64,000 nucleotides of DNA from Shewanella psychropiezotolerans (GTDB lineage Bacteria > Pseudomonadota > Gammaproteobacteria > Enterobacterales > Shewanellaceae): contig NZ_CP041614.1 of the NCBI RefSeq assembly GCF_007197555.1, positions 6,006,001 to 6,070,000 of the forward strand, read 5' to 3'. A model generated the notes under the pieces. It saw only the letters and a program-made list of their open reading frames with translations, made no database searches and was not told the origin of the DNA. Positions 1 to 10,209 of this stretch are shown here, in pieces; position 1 is the first letter of the stretch, and the number at the start of each line of letters is the position of its first letter. The position numbers and the translations under genes are program-made.

Positions 1-252
1 AATACTAGAGGTGAAAAGTGGTAGGAAATCCCAGAAATATTCGACTCAGTTGGAAATTGAGCGTTCCGATTCGATTTTATGAGCGCTATTTACATCGTAT
101 CTCATCAAAATACTTATGAATGAAGAAGCTCAGATAAACAAAGATTAATCATTGGTCTATTATGTAAGAACCAACTTTAACACTTAAGCATGACTAAATA
201 TCGAGCAGAAACTGCCGATAGTACTAAGTAGGAGTACTTAACAGGAGATATC

Positions 253-570
253 ATGGTTGGTTTAGATAGCCTTTATGCCATGCTTGCACGCCCCATTCAG
301 CTAAGCATTAAACGTAAACGCTTGATGGTCGAGGAAGCTGACAATAGCGCGAGTATTGCTGCCGACGATCATGAGACCCCACAATCGGAGCAGTCGAGTC
401 TTGAACGACGACAATCACAGGAAGATAGACGTGAAGGTCTATTTCGTGGCGATCGCCGCAGTGACTCTGAAAAAAATGAAGCAAGTGAAAGAGAACGTAA
501 AACAAGCAGAGATCTCGCCGAACATGAAGCGGTGAACTCACCACTCCCCAGAATTGATATCGATATTTAA
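253..570 (+). CDS. Small charged protein of unknown function
   Basis: A 105-residue ORF with a good ribosome site (AGGAG about 7 bases before the ATG). I do not recognise the family. The N-terminal 25 residues are mildly hydrophobic and basic; the rest is very hydrophilic, rich in Glu, Arg, Ser and Asp, and probably disordered. There is no signal peptide or membrane segment. It stands alone and converges on glpK, whose end lies 38 bases away. The clear Shine-Dalgarno and lack of an alternative reading make it a probable real gene, but no function can be given. Confidence 0.6.
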   Translation: MVGLDSLYAMLARPIQLSIKRKRLMVEEADNSASIAADDHETPQSEQSSLERRQSQEDRREGLFRGDRRSDSEKNEASERERKTSRDLAEHEAVNSPLPRIDIDI

Positions 571-608
571 TCAGCCCCCATAGCTAATAACAGCAAGATC
601 ATTTTCAG

Positions 609-2102
609 CTAGGCCTTGGTTGACGTAACTTGAGAAACAGCCTCTTTCCAACCGAGGTAAAGACTCTCTCTAGCCTCGGCAGAAATATCAGGACTAAAGG
701 ATTTATCTAAGTTTGCTTTATGTTTCAGCTCAGCCGTAGACTGCCAAAACCCCACAGCCAAACCAGCCAAAAAAGCAGCTCCCATTGCCGTAGTCTCGGT
801 GACGACCGGACGATGCACCTCTACGTTGCTTATGTCTGCCTGAAACTGCATTAAAAAGTCATTAGCAACGGCGCCACCATCGACGTTAAGCTGTTTTAAC
901 ATGACTCCACTGTCTTTAGTCATCGCCTCGAGAAGATCGCGGCTCTGATAGGCTATAGCCTCTAGTGCGGCTCTGATAATGTGATTACGATTGGAGCCTC
1001 GTGTTAAACCGACTAAGGCACCACGCGCATTTGGCTCCCAATAAGGCGCACCTAAACCGACAAAAGCGGGGACCAAATAAACACCATTGGTATCTGCTAC
1101 TTTAGAAGCGAAGTATTCGGTATCCTGGACATCACGAATAAGGCCAAGCTCATCTCTGAGCCATTGAATAGTCGCCCCCCCCATAAACACGGCTCCCTCC
1201 AGGGCATAATTGACTTCCCCCTTGGCACCTATGGCTATAGTGGTTAACAAGCCATGTTGAGATCGCACCGCCTGTTTACCGGTATTCATCAGCAGAAAAC
1301 AGCCAGTGCCATAGGTATTCTTGGCCATGCCCTCATCGATACAGAGCTGACCAAACAAGGCCGATTGCTGATCACCTGCAATTCCTGCAATATCTATCTC
1401 CCCACCTTCCCCTGCAATTCTTGTCTTACCATAGATACAAGTAGATGGTTTAACCTCGGGTAATAGAGAGCTGGGTATATCGAGTGCTTTGAGTAACTTT
1501 TGATCCCATTGCTGAGTATGAATATTAAATAGTAAGGTGCGACTCGCATTCGTCGGATCTGTGACGTGAACCTTGCCCTCGGTCAACTTCCACACCAGCC
1601 AGGTATCGATAGTGCCGAACAGGAGCTCGCCTTTTTCCGCCCGAGCTCTGACACCGGGAACATTATCTAATATCCACTTTATTTTAGTGCCTGAAAAATA
1701 GGGATCCAAGAGAAGCCCGGTAGACTCGCGTACATATTCTTCTAAGCCTTGTAACTTGAGCTCATCACAGATACTACTACTACGACGGCATTGCCAAACA
1801 ATGGCGTTGTATACCGGCTTACCTGTTTTTCTATCCCATATGATCGTAGTTTCACGTTGATTAGTTATGCCAATGGCGGCCACTTCATCACTATGAATAT
1901 CGGCTCTGGCGAGCACTTCGATCAGGGTCGAACTTTGGGATGCCCATATTTCCATAGGATCATGCTCAACCCAGCCCGCTTGAGGGTATACTTGAGTAAA
2001 TTCGCGCTGAGACATGGCAACAATATTGGCATCATGATCAAATACGATAGCTCTTGAGCTCGTGGTCCCCTGATCTAACGCAATCACATATTTCTTGGTC
2101 AC
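609..2102 (-). CDS. glpK: Glycerol kinase
   Basis: Phosphorylates glycerol with ATP to sn-glycerol 3-phosphate in the cytoplasm. The 497 residues match the family length. FGGY-kinase motifs are present: the N-terminal phosphate loop [15 protein letters not shown], the [10 protein letters not shown] segment near residue 245, [12 protein letters not shown], and the C-terminal [12 protein letters not shown] adenosine region. The start is GTG, chosen because it gives the conserved [13 protein letters not shown]-terminus and has an AGGAAA site upstream. No glpF or glpD neighbour is present, so uptake and the next step must be encoded elsewhere. The NTF2-like gene lies 48 bases upstream on the same strand. 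Confidence 0.96.
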   Translation of the reverse strand: MTKKYVIALDQGTTSSRAIVFDHDANIVAMSQREFTQVYPQAGWVEHDPMEIWASQSSTLIEVLARADIHSDEVAAIGITNQRETTIIWDRKTGKPVYNAIVWQCRRSSSICDELKLQGLEEYVRESTGLLLDPYFSGTKIKWILDNVPGVRARAEKGELLFGTIDTWLVWKLTEGKVHVTDPTNASRTLLFNIHTQQWDQKLLKALDIPSSLLPEVKPSTCIYGKTRIAGEGGEIDIAGIAGDQQSALFGQLCIDEGMAKNTYGTGCFLLMNTGKQAVRSQHGLLTTIAIGAKGEVNYALEGAVFMGGATIQWLRDELGLIRDVQDTEYFASKVADTNGVYLVPAFVGLGAPYWEPNARGALVGLTRGSNRNHIIRAALEAIAYQSRDLLEAMTKDSGVMLKQLNVDGGAVANDFLMQFQADISNVEVHRPVVTETTAMGAAFLAGLAVGFWQSTAELKHKANLDKSFSPDISAEARESLYLGWKEAVSQVTSTKA

Positions 2103-2150
2103 AACTTTTTCCTATTGTTGGCTAGTATTTCTCAATCATAACCATACAGG

Positions 2151-2678
2151 TTATTGCTGAGTCTCCTGTAACACTCCTATTTCGGGTTCCACTATTGTTT
2201 CTGGTTCCACAGTATTCGCTGACTCGGGCTCTTCAGCATTGGCTTCCACCGTGATTTCATCACAGGCATGAGCTGGCAGATACCAAAACTCGGCCAACTT
2301 GCCATTTTTAATATGGAAATTGCCGATGCTGCACTGACTCAGTTGCTCACCATCATTGTCCCAGGTCACCCTTTCCACAGTACTGACATAATTGCCCGAA
2401 TCGATCATCTGAAGAATAGTGGCATTAGCATCTTTCAATGTCTCAAAGTAATCCGCCATCGCGGCCGCAAACTCTTTCTGGCTAGAGGTTTCGACCTCAA
2501 CCTTGGTCCCGGTAACATGCATCCAACGAACATCATCTGTAGTGTATTGCAGCATCTGTTTGACATCATGGCTGTTGTAGGCTGCGATAAATCCTTCGAC
2601 AATCTCAGTAGAGGTCTGATTGGCCATTGCGGTAAAAGGAAGTAAAGACAGGGTCGCCGCAAGTAGATAGGGCTTCAT
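2151..2678 (-). CDS. Exported NTF2/SnoaL-like protein
   Basis: A 175-residue protein with a clear signal peptide (cleavage expected after TAMA, about residue 19). Residues 25-140 have the look of an NTF2/SnoaL-like alpha+beta barrel: an initial helix with FIAAYNSHDVKQML, then the TTDDVRWMHVTG strand and a WDNDG...NFHIKNGKLAEFWY sheet. The last 35 residues are a Glu/Pro/Val-rich low-complexity tail. Such folds bind small ligands or act as enzymes on diverse substrates, so no substrate is proposed. It lies upstream of glpK on the same strand with a 48-base gap, but no shared function is evident. Confidence 0.7.
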   Translation of the reverse strand: MKPYLLAATLSLLPFTAMANQTSTEIVEGFIAAYNSHDVKQMLQYTTDDVRWMHVTGTKVEVETSSQKEFAAAMADYFETLKDANATILQMIDSGNYVSTVERVTWDNDGEQLSQCSIGNFHIKNGKLAEFWYLPAHACDEITVEANAEEPESANTVEPETIVEPEIGVLQETQQ

Positions 2679-2803
2679 ATCACACCTCTTGTTTGGTAGT
2701 TGCCGATCTAAAATAGATCACAGATTAAGTTCATCGTATTAGATGAATATAATCTTATGAAGTTCATTTTACTAACAAAATATAGTCAAATACGACAGAA
2801 ACG

Positions 2804-2831
2804 ACAATGCCCCACATAAGTGAGGCATTGT
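2804..2831 (-). terminator. Hairpin downstream of the fadL-type gene
   Basis: Inverted repeat ACAATGCC / GGCATTGT with a further 3-bp inner stem after one mismatch and a 4-base loop. On the minus strand a partly T-rich stretch (GTCGTTTCTGTCGTATTT) follows. It sits about 110 bases after the fadL stop codon and could end that transcript. The T tract is imperfect, so confidence is moderate. Confidence 0.5.
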
Positions 2832-2897
2832 TATCCAGCTTTAGGTAAGCCTTTAGTGCTACATCGAGTCACTGAACTGAATATAAACTAACCCGAT

Positions 2898-2993
2898 TAG
2901 CCAGACATAGCCCACAGCTTCACAACTAAGCTAAGTGGATTATAGCTTGTAACTTAATTGCATACCGACTAACCAGACATCGCCAACAGCTTC
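2898..2993 (-). repeat. Imperfect tandem copy of the fadL-type gene 3' end
   Basis: The 24 bases at 2970-2993, which encode EAVGDVWL near the protein C-terminus, recur at 2898-2921 with 21 of 24 identities. The offset is exactly 72 bases, so the copy is in the same frame but lies after the stop codon. There it reads EAVGYVWLIGLVYIQFSDSM followed by a second stop. It looks like a decayed duplication of the gene's last codons. Confidence 0.7.
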
Positions 2994-4313
2994 ACCATCG
3001 AAGTTCACCTGAGCCAGATCCATTAGATTCATCGACTCATTGATCGGTGCATCACCGTAAGCCTTAATATAAGTCACAGCAAAATCTACAGTCAGATTTT
3101 CAGAGGCTTGATAACCGGCACCGACACTGAGCCACAAACGATCAGAATCCGGAATAGTCATGGTGCGATATTCATCATCCACTGCGGTATTATCGTAGGC
3201 GATACCCGTGCGTAAAAGCCATTCGTTATCTAACTGATATGTAGAGCCCAATGCGAAGCGCCAGTTATCCTTAAAATTCTCTTCTTTAACAAGATCTGAC
3301 TCCAATCCACCCACAGGCTTAACGTCACCCGGGAAATAAGCGACTAATTCATCGAAGACACTCCATTGCGTCCAGTTAACACTGGCATGCATGGCCCAGT
3401 TGTCACTGAGTTGGTGATAAGAAGCCAGCTCAGCAAATGCTGGTAACTCCAGTGGCAAGTTTCCTTCAATATCGACATCTTGCCCGCCAGTATAAAGCAG
3501 ACCCGAAGCCGAGCCCTCAAGTTCTAGCTCAACACCGCTGTGATAGGCGAAACCCAGACGATGTGCAGGATTTATCTGCCAGCTGGCGCCAACTTTCCAA
3601 CCCATAGCAATATCGTCACCTTCCATGCTCTTAAGGCTGGTACCACCAGCTGGTAGAGCCTCTGCGACGTCTGCTGGCAGCGAAGGGTGAGCCTTCAATC
3701 CATCGATCCAGCCAGGAGCCGATGCGCCGATATTTCCCTCGCCGTATACGATTCTCAGTCCTGCACCGACACTGAATGCTTGATTGATCTTGTATGCAAT
3801 ATTGGGATTAAACTCGACAGTAGTCACCGAAGTCTCGCTGCCGAAGATGGCCGCCGCGTGATCGGCTGGTAACTCAGTCGTCAAACCGTAATTAGAGTTA
3901 ATCGCCATCCCCCAGGTCCAGCTATCATTAATCTGACTAGAAAAATAAAAATTAGGTACCACAGCATTATCGGCAACATCTATGGCATCGGCATTCATCG
4001 TCATCGCCTGTGAGCCGAACAGCGGAGAAGCGATAGAGATATCACCAGTCACATCTACGTTTGGCATCACATAGATGCCACCTGCAGAGAAACTCGTCCC
4101 TTCAAGGTAGGTCAACATGGCAGGGTTACGTGCCTGAGTGGATGCATTATCGGCCATAGCCGCTTCACCGGCAAAAGCACGGCCCAGACCCGTGGCTGAG
4201 TACTCGGCTAATTGAAAACCTGCCGCCTGTACATGAGATACACTTCCCAGGAGCACCCCAGTCACGGCCAGAGATATTATGCGCTTGTTCATCATCTTAG
4301 TTTTTATTCCCAT
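2940..4313 (-). CDS. fadL: FadL/TodX-family outer-membrane transporter
   Basis: An outer-membrane beta-barrel of the FadL family, which takes up long-chain fatty acids and other hydrophobic compounds. It has 457 residues with a signal peptide ending in VQAAG. After it comes the typical FadL N-terminus GFQLAEYSATGLGRAFAGEA followed by the conserved ...NPAML segment, then alternating amphipathic strands and a terminal SYKL with an aromatic near the C-terminus. Two further Met codons (residues 7 and 8) give a more compact signal peptide and may be the true start. It is a single gene with its own upstream region of almost 490 bases. The substrate range cannot be told from sequence, so the symbol is by family only. 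Confidence 0.85.
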   Translation of the reverse strand: MGIKTKMMNKRIISLAVTGVLLGSVSHVQAAGFQLAEYSATGLGRAFAGEAAMADNASTQARNPAMLTYLEGTSFSAGGIYVMPNVDVTGDISIASPLFGSQAMTMNADAIDVADNAVVPNFYFSSQINDSWTWGMAINSNYGLTTELPADHAAAIFGSETSVTTVEFNPNIAYKINQAFSVGAGLRIVYGEGNIGASAPGWIDGLKAHPSLPADVAEALPAGGTSLKSMEGDDIAMGWKVGASWQINPAHRLGFAYHSGVELELEGSASGLLYTGGQDVDIEGNLPLELPAFAELASYHQLSDNWAMHASVNWTQWSVFDELVAYFPGDVKPVGGLESDLVKEENFKDNWRFALGSTYQLDNEWLLRTGIAYDNTAVDDEYRTMTIPDSDRLWLSVGAGYQASENLTVDFAVTYIKAYGDAPINESMNLMDLAQVNFDGEAVGDVWLVGMQLSYKL

Positions 4314-4804
4314 AATTATTATCTTTCTTAATCGACATCAGCTTTAGAGTAATAGCTCGATTTTTAGCATCTGGAGTGTACTTATGCAGAATATCTTTGC
4401 AAGCAAGAGAGATAATTCAGAGTAATTAACTGGATATGCCGAGGTATTCAGTATTTATTAAGATGAAATGGCTATTTAAAACAGTCTGCAAGTCAACTAT
4501 GACGAGACAGCGTCACCATTGGAGATGAATTTCATGGGGAGAATGTTATAAATAACCATATAAATCAATAGACAATGAAATTTATAGCGACTTACACACG
4601 TTAGCTTAAATAGAAATCTTCTGGTAGTTAAAATCACTAGAAGAAATAACAAAACCTTGAATCAGTTCACAGAAAAAATAAAACAATCATATTTTCAATA
4701 GGATGGAGCTAGTTGGTTACGATTTAAAACAAAAGCCGGATAAACACTTGTTCATCCGGCTCTAGATTCTTAACACTTAAGTACAAATGTACGCTTAAAA
4801 AATC
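4314..4804. other. Intergenic region between leuD and the fadL-type gene
   Basis: About 490 AT-rich bases. It holds the leu operon terminator at its right end (4734-4761) and must contain the fadL-type promoter. I saw no ORF with family similarity and no clear repeat. Long A/T tracts at 4640-4700 are the only other notable composition. Confidence 0.6.
4734..4761 (-). terminator. Rho-independent terminator of the leu operon
   Basis: A perfect 8-bp stem AGCCGGAT / ATCCGGCT with a 12-base loop. On the minus strand it is followed by TTTGTTTTAAAT. It lies 43 bases after the leuD stop codon and is the expected end of the leuABCD transcript. Confidence 0.85.
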
Positions 4805-5410
4805 TTACAGCTTCCAGCTTGGGAGTTTAGCTTCATAAGCCGCAATCTGATCGACATAACCTAAAGTCAAACCAATAGCATCCAAGCCATTTAGTAGGTT
4901 ATGTCGAGCCGAAGTCTCAATCTCAAAACTAAATTTAGCCCCCGATGGAGATGTGACAGTTAAAGCCTCAAGATCGACTGTGATCTCGGCGCCCTCTTGT
5001 GCCTCAACCTCATCCATCAACTGCTGCACTTCGACATCAGTCAAACGCACCGGCAGTAGGCCATTGTTGATAGAGTTACCATAGAAAATATCGGCAAAGC
5101 TTGGTGCGATAATGGCGCGTAAACCAAAATCGGCTAACGCCCATGGGGCATGCTCACGGCTAGAACCACAGCCAAAATTTTCCTTAGTAAGGAGAACCGA
5201 TGCGCCCTTATATCTGGGAAAGTTGAGGCTAAACTCTGGATTTGGCTGATCGCCAGCCTCGTCCAAATAACGCCAATCATGGAAGAGGTGTACACCAAAA
5301 CCATCGCGAGTCACTTTAGACAGAAACTGCTTAGGGATGATCTGATCGGTATCGACATTAGCGCTATCGATCATGACCGAAAGCCCAGTGTGTGAGGTAA
5401 ATGGATTCAT
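4805..5410 (-). CDS. leuD: 3-isopropylmalate dehydratase small subunit
   Basis: Small (swivel-domain) subunit of isopropylmalate isomerase, which pairs with LeuC to convert 2- to 3-isopropylmalate. The 201 residues match the family. Diagnostic stretches are [13 protein letters not shown] near residue 19, [14 protein letters not shown] near residue 79, and [13 protein letters not shown]. It is the last cistron of the leu operon. A short spacer with a duplicated leuC 3' end separates it from leuC, and its ribosome site (AGGAGCAC) lies inside that duplicated segment. Confidence 0.97.
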   Translation of the reverse strand: MNPFTSHTGLSVMIDSANVDTDQIIPKQFLSKVTRDGFGVHLFHDWRYLDEAGDQPNPEFSLNFPRYKGASVLLTKENFGCGSSREHAPWALADFGLRAIIAPSFADIFYGNSINNGLLPVRLTDVEVQQLMDEVEAQEGAEITVDLEALTVTSPSGAKFSFEIETSARHNLLNGLDAIGLTLGYVDQIAAYEAKLPSWKL

Positions 5411-5416
5411 TACTCT

Positions 5417-5512
5417 GTGCTCCTAGTAAGCTCTGTGAATAGCGACGACATCATCGGCTATAAAAAATTCATACATCTCGGTGCTCCTAGTAAGGTTTGC
5501 GAATATCGACGA
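5417..5512 (-). repeat. Duplicated leuC 3' end and ribosome-site segment
   Basis: The 32 bases at 5481-5512 (end of leuC, its stop codon and the AGGAGCAC that follows) recur at 5417-5448 with 28 of 32 identities, 64 bases apart. The first AGGAGCAC, right after the leuC stop, precedes a short ORF. The second is the leuD ribosome site. This is an imperfect tandem duplication between the two cistrons. Confidence 0.75.
5423..5476 (-). CDS. Short ORF between leuC and leuD (possible 17-residue peptide)
   Basis: ATG is preceded by AGGAGCAC left by the duplicated leuC end. It encodes MYEFFIADDVVAIHRAY and stops just before the leuD ribosome site, which overlaps its last codons. The second half is the duplicated leuC tail read in a shifted frame. 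It may simply be a by-product of the duplication, or it may couple translation between leuC and leuD. No function is claimed. Confidence 0.35.
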   Translation of the reverse strand: MYEFFIADDVVAIHRAY

Positions 5513-6887
5513 AGTGACCAGCGATAGCCGCCGCTGCGGCCATGGCCGGGCTAACAAGGTGAGTACGACTACCTCGTCCCTGACGTCCCTCGAAATTACG
5601 ATTACTGGTTGAGGCGCAACGATCGCCTGCCTCTAAACGATCATCGTTCATCGCTAAACACATAGAGCAACCCGGTAGACGCCACTCGAATCCCGCATCG
5701 ATAAAGATCTTGTCCAGTCCTTCGGCCTCCGCCTGCTCTTTAACTAAACCTGATCCTGGTACTACAATCGCAATCACGCCATCGGCAACCTTACGGCCCT
5801 TAGCCTGTGCAGCCGCAGCACGTAGATCTTCGATACGAGAATTAGTACATGAACCGATAAAGGCCTTGTTGATACTCACATCAGTCATACTAGTCCCGGC
5901 TGAAAGCGCCACATACTTGAGCGCTTTTTCGATGCTGTGTCTAACCGTAGCGTTTTGCTCATCTGCTGGGTTTGGTACGACGCCATCGATGGCAACGACT
6001 TGTCCCGGATTTGTTCCCCATGTGAGCTGAGGCGCTATATCACCGGCCTCGAGCACAACTGTCGCATCAAAAACTGCATCTTCATCAGTTTTTAATTCGG
6101 CCCAATCCGCTACAGCTTGATCCCAAGCTTCGCCCTTGGGTGCAAATTCACGCCCCTTCATATATTCGACAGTGGTAGCATCCGGCGCAATCATTCCCGC
6201 CTTAGCCCCCATCTCAATGGCCATATTACACACAGTCATGCGACCTTCCATGGTTAGGGCTTCGATAGCCTCACCACAGAACTCAACGACATAACCCGTG
6301 CCGCCATCCATGCCAATCTTGCCTATGATGGCAAGCACGATATCTTTGGCTGTGATCCCGACAGCGACATGCCCACGCACCACAATCTTCATCGTCTTAG
6401 CTTTTAGCTGACGCAAGGTTTGCGTCGCCATCACGTGCTCAACTTCAGACGTGCCTATACCGAACGCCAGTGCACCAAATGCACCGTGAGTGGCGGTGTG
6501 AGAGTCACCACATACGATAACAGCGCCGGGTATGGTGATGCCAAGTTCAGGCCCCATCACATGCACTATACCTTGGTTCTTATGATGTATGTCATAGAGG
6601 CGCACACCAAACTCTTTACAGTTATCCTGCAGTGTTTCTACCTGGATTCGAGCCATAGGGCTCAAAGCATCCAGGCTTGCACTCTTAGTCGAGGTGTTAT
6701 GATCCATGGTTGCGAAGGTTTTCCCTGGCGCGCGCATTTTGCGACCCGCGGCCCTCAAACCACTGAATGCCTGAGGTGATGTCACCTCATGGACCAAATG
6801 TCTGTCTACATAGATAAGCGGCGCTTCACCCTCATTCTCAACGACGATATGTGCATCCCATACCTTCTCGTATAAAGTCTTAGCCAT
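5487..6887 (-). CDS. leuC: 3-isopropylmalate dehydratase large subunit
   Basis: Catalytic [4Fe-4S] subunit of isopropylmalate isomerase, an aconitase-family enzyme. The 466 residues match the E. coli length. [20 protein letters not shown] lies near residue 126. The cluster cysteines are in [14 protein letters not shown] and in the GCSMCLAMN stretch. The start ATG has a strong GGGGAGG site. Upstream lies a decayed copy of its own first codons, and downstream a copy of its last codons. Confidence 0.97.
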   Translation of the reverse strand: MAKTLYEKVWDAHIVVENEGEAPLIYVDRHLVHEVTSPQAFSGLRAAGRKMRAPGKTFATMDHNTSTKSASLDALSPMARIQVETLQDNCKEFGVRLYDIHHKNQGIVHVMGPELGITIPGAVIVCGDSHTATHGAFGALAFGIGTSEVEHVMATQTLRQLKAKTMKIVVRGHVAVGITAKDIVLAIIGKIGMDGGTGYVVEFCGEAIEALTMEGRMTVCNMAIEMGAKAGMIAPDATTVEYMKGREFAPKGEAWDQAVADWAELKTDEDAVFDATVVLEAGDIAPQLTWGTNPGQVVAIDGVVPNPADEQNATVRHSIEKALKYVALSAGTSMTDVSINKAFIGSCTNSRIEDLRAAAAQAKGRKVADGVIAIVVPGSGLVKEQAEAEGLDKIFIDAGFEWRLPGCSMCLAMNDDRLEAGDRCASTSNRNFEGRQGRGSRTHLVSPAMAAAAAIAGHFVDIRKPY

Positions 6888-6971
6888 GATCTACGCCTCC
6901 CCTACAGTTAATGCAATAACTGAGACAGTACAACCATCCCTCATACCATTCTCGTATAAAGTATTAGTCAT
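6843..6971 (-). repeat. Decayed duplicate of the leuC 5' end
   Basis: The first codons of leuC (ATG at 6887, MAKTLYEK) resemble the sequence starting at the ATG at 6971 (MTNTLYEN). The shared core is ACTTTATACGAGAA, followed by GGTATG and GGAT after single-base indels. The copy is offset by about 84 bases and is directly upstream of leuC. This is an imperfect tandem duplication of a gene start. Confidence 0.7.
6891..6971 (-). CDS. Short ORF between leuB and leuC (possible 26-residue peptide)
   Basis: ATG lies three bases after the leuB stop codon, and the ORF ends in TAG within the leuC translation-initiation region, so its last codons contain the leuC Shine-Dalgarno GGGGAGG. It begins MTNTLYENGMRDG, a relic of the leuC N-terminus. 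If translated, ribosomes would cross the leuC initiation site, giving coupling or interference. It may also be an untranslated relic. Confidence 0.4.
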   Translation of the reverse strand: MTNTLYENGMRDGCTVSVIALTVGEA

Positions 6972-6974
6972 ATA

Positions 6975-8090
<1,116 letters not shown>

Positions 8091-8123
8091 TTAATTTTAC
8101 TATTCGAATAATTGATAACTTTT

Positions 8124-9695
8124 TTATACGCCGCCTAACTCGCTACGCTTCTGCTGAATTTTCTCTTTACAATCGGCAACTTTATCTGCACGCCAAGTCA
8201 GGTTCATCACATGTATCAGCGCCTGAACCGAAGCTTCAACCACATCGGTCGCCAGCCCGACGCCATGGAAGCTCTGCTGCTGATAGCTCGCCTCAATATC
8301 TACCTGACCCAGGGCATCTTGTCCCTCACCCTTGGCGCTTAGCTTATAGCTGGTAATATTCACTTCACACTTGCTCGCACGGGCGATGGCATTATACGCA
8401 GCATCCACAGGACCGTTACCCGTGGCCGCCTCAGTGACAGTCTTGCCATCGATTTCAACTTTAACCGTCGCAGTTGCATTGCCTTGAGTAGAATCAGAAT
8501 GGACCACCAGCTGCTGCAATTTATAATGCGCGTCCTCATCGACCTGAGCCTCAATAAAGACCAGTGCCTCTAGGTCATAATCAAATACCTGACCCTTCTT
8601 GTCTGCCAGCTCAACGAAGGAGTTATACAAGGTATCCATATCGTAATCGCTCTCGCCATAACCCATCTCGGCCATGCGATGCTTAATCACGTGACGTCCC
8701 GAGCGAGAAGTCATATTGAGATTATTACGGGGTAGCCCTATGCTCTCTGGCGTCATGATCTCATAGGTATTCTGTGACTTAAGCATGCCATCTTGATGAA
8801 TACCCGATGAATGAGTGAATGCATTAGCACCGACTATCGCCTTATTTGCCTGTACCGGCATGTTACACAACTGGCTGACTAGGTTTGAAGTACGATGGAT
8901 CTCTTTGGCATTGATGCCGGTTTCGAAACCAAGTTTTGCCTTACGGGTAGACAAGATCATGGCTATCTCTTCCAGAGAACAGTTACCCGCCCGCTCGCCG
9001 ATGCCATTGACCGTACATTCGATCTGGCGTGCACCATGCTGCACAGCGGTGATCGAGTTAGCGACAGACATGCCTAAGTCATCGTGACAATGAACCGAGA
9101 TCACCGCCTGATCTATGTTAGGAACCCGATTAAACAAGGTTTCTATGATGGAACCGAATTCGCTCGGTATGGTGTAACCTACGGTATCGGGAATATTAAT
9201 TGTCCTGGCGCCCGCTTTAATCGCCTCTTCGACCATGCGACATAGGTTGTCGATAGGCGTGCGACCCGCATCTTCACAGGAGAACTCGACATCGTCGGTG
9301 AATCGTCGTGCATACTTGATGGCGCCAACCGCCATCTCTAATACCTGATCGAAAGAACGTTTCAGCTTACTTTCAACATGTATGGTCGAAGTGGAGATGA
9401 AAGTATGAATACGGAACTGTTCGGCAACCGACAGTGACTGAGCCGCTGCATCGATATCTTTTTCCAAAGCGCGAGACAGGGCACATACTCGGCTGTTTTT
9501 TATCGTACGGGCTATGGTCTGAACAGACTTAAAATCTCCCGGAGACGAAACAGGAAAACCCACCTCCATCACGTCAACACCCAGTCGTTCCAGAGATAGC
9601 GCTATCTGTAGCTTTTCCTTAACCGTTAAGCTTGCCGCCAAGGCTTGTTCGCCATCACGTAGGGTCGTATCAAAAATAATCACTCGGTTAGACAT
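8124..9695 (-). CDS. leuA: 2-isopropylmalate synthase
   Basis: Condenses acetyl-CoA with 2-oxoisovalerate, the committed and leucine-inhibited step. At 523 residues it has a full-length TIM-barrel with [14 protein letters not shown] at residue 9, the metal-binding [12 protein letters not shown] and [13 protein letters not shown] motifs. The C-terminal LeuA dimer/allosteric domain (about residues 390-515) is complete, so leucine feedback is expected. GGAG precedes the ATG. It is the first structural gene after the leader and attenuator. Confidence 0.98.
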   Translation of the reverse strand: MSNRVIIFDTTLRDGEQALAASLTVKEKLQIALSLERLGVDVMEVGFPVSSPGDFKSVQTIARTIKNSRVCALSRALEKDIDAAAQSLSVAEQFRIHTFISTSTIHVESKLKRSFDQVLEMAVGAIKYARRFTDDVEFSCEDAGRTPIDNLCRMVEEAIKAGARTINIPDTVGYTIPSEFGSIIETLFNRVPNIDQAVISVHCHDDLGMSVANSITAVQHGARQIECTVNGIGERAGNCSLEEIAMILSTRKAKLGFETGINAKEIHRTSNLVSQLCNMPVQANKAIVGANAFTHSSGIHQDGMLKSQNTYEIMTPESIGLPRNNLNMTSRSGRHVIKHRMAEMGYGESDYDMDTLYNSFVELADKKGQVFDYDLEALVFIEAQVDEDAHYKLQQLVVHSDSTQGNATATVKVEIDGKTVTEAATGNGPVDAAYNAIARASKCEVNITSYKLSAKGEGQDALGQVDIEASYQQQSFHGVGLATDVVEASVQALIHVMNLTWRADKVADCKEKIQQKRSELGGV

Positions 9696-9735
9696 CTGGT
9701 TTCTCCGTGGAAGACCTAATTATTATTTGCGCTTA

Positions 9736-9771
9736 AAAACAAAAAACCCCGCGGTTGTTAGCGCGGGGTTT
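9736..9771 (-). terminator. Attenuator terminator of the leu operon
   Basis: A GC-rich stem on the minus strand, AAACCCCGCG pairing with CGCGGGGTTT, ends in a T-rich tail (TTTTTTGTTTTT). It lies between the leader peptide and leuA. The 5' arm contains CCGCGC, which can instead pair with GCGCGG at the end of the leader-peptide ORF. That gives the alternative antiterminator expected for leucine attenuation. Confidence 0.9.
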
Positions 9772-9803
9772 GTGAATGCTGTTTCTCTATCGAGTGTGCA
9801 ACA

Positions 9804-9872
9804 CTACATCCTCCGCGCAGGACCTGCGAGAATGAGAATGAGGAGGTTGAGTAATGCACGCTTTATATTCAT
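9804..9872 (-). CDS. leuL: leu operon leader peptide
   Basis: A 22-codon ORF, MNIKRALLNLLILILAGPAR then R M and stop. It contains six Leu codons within nine positions plus two Ile codons, five of the six Leu codons being CTC. It is followed at once by a hairpin (CGCAGG-T-CCTGCG) and then by the attenuator terminator before leuA. Ribosome stalling at the Leu run when charged leucyl-tRNA is scarce should favour the antiterminator. I found it by reading the minus strand upstream of leuA; it is too short for ordinary gene calling. Confidence 0.88.
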   Translation of the reverse strand: MNIKRALLNLLILILAGPARRM

Positions 9873-9891
9873 CTGTCTTATTTATTCAATG

Positions 9892-9909
9892 TGCATAATT
9901 AATTATGCA
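9892..9909. promoter_or_regulatory. 18-bp palindrome upstream of leuL
   Basis: TGCATAATT / AATTATGCA is a perfect 18-bp palindrome with no spacer, ending about 20 bases before the leuL start codon. It includes CATAAT, which could be part of a -10 element on either strand. It may be an operator or promoter core for the leu operon. The binding protein is unknown. Confidence 0.45.
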
Positions 9910-10160
9910 GAAGTTAATACTCGATTTTGACGTTATTTTCGTAAAGAACGTTTAATTTTTAACGTGTGGCGGCTCCAGTGTCAACCCCATTCTTTTCATT
10001 TTCGCCTTATTAGACCAGAGAAAACACCTTTAAACCCTGACTATCTTTTCATTAACCCTATAATCTGCAGCCATTTACCTAAGATATCTCGATAAAAAGT
10101 CGATTTTGAAACAAATAGTTCTAAATCATACTCTGTTGTTTTTTAATACATCAAATTAGT

Positions 10161-10166
10161 TATAAT
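10161..10166 (+). promoter_or_regulatory. Likely -10 element of the TPR/GGDEF-like gene
   Basis: A consensus TATAAT with TG two bases downstream, 43 bases before the ATG at 10210. A weak -35 (TTGTTT) lies 19 bases upstream. It fits a sigma-70 promoter for the plus-strand gene, divergent from the leu operon. Confidence 0.5.
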
Positions 10167-10209
10167 GCCTGCCACATGGATTTCGAATAAGTAAACGGAG
10201 CTTCACCCA

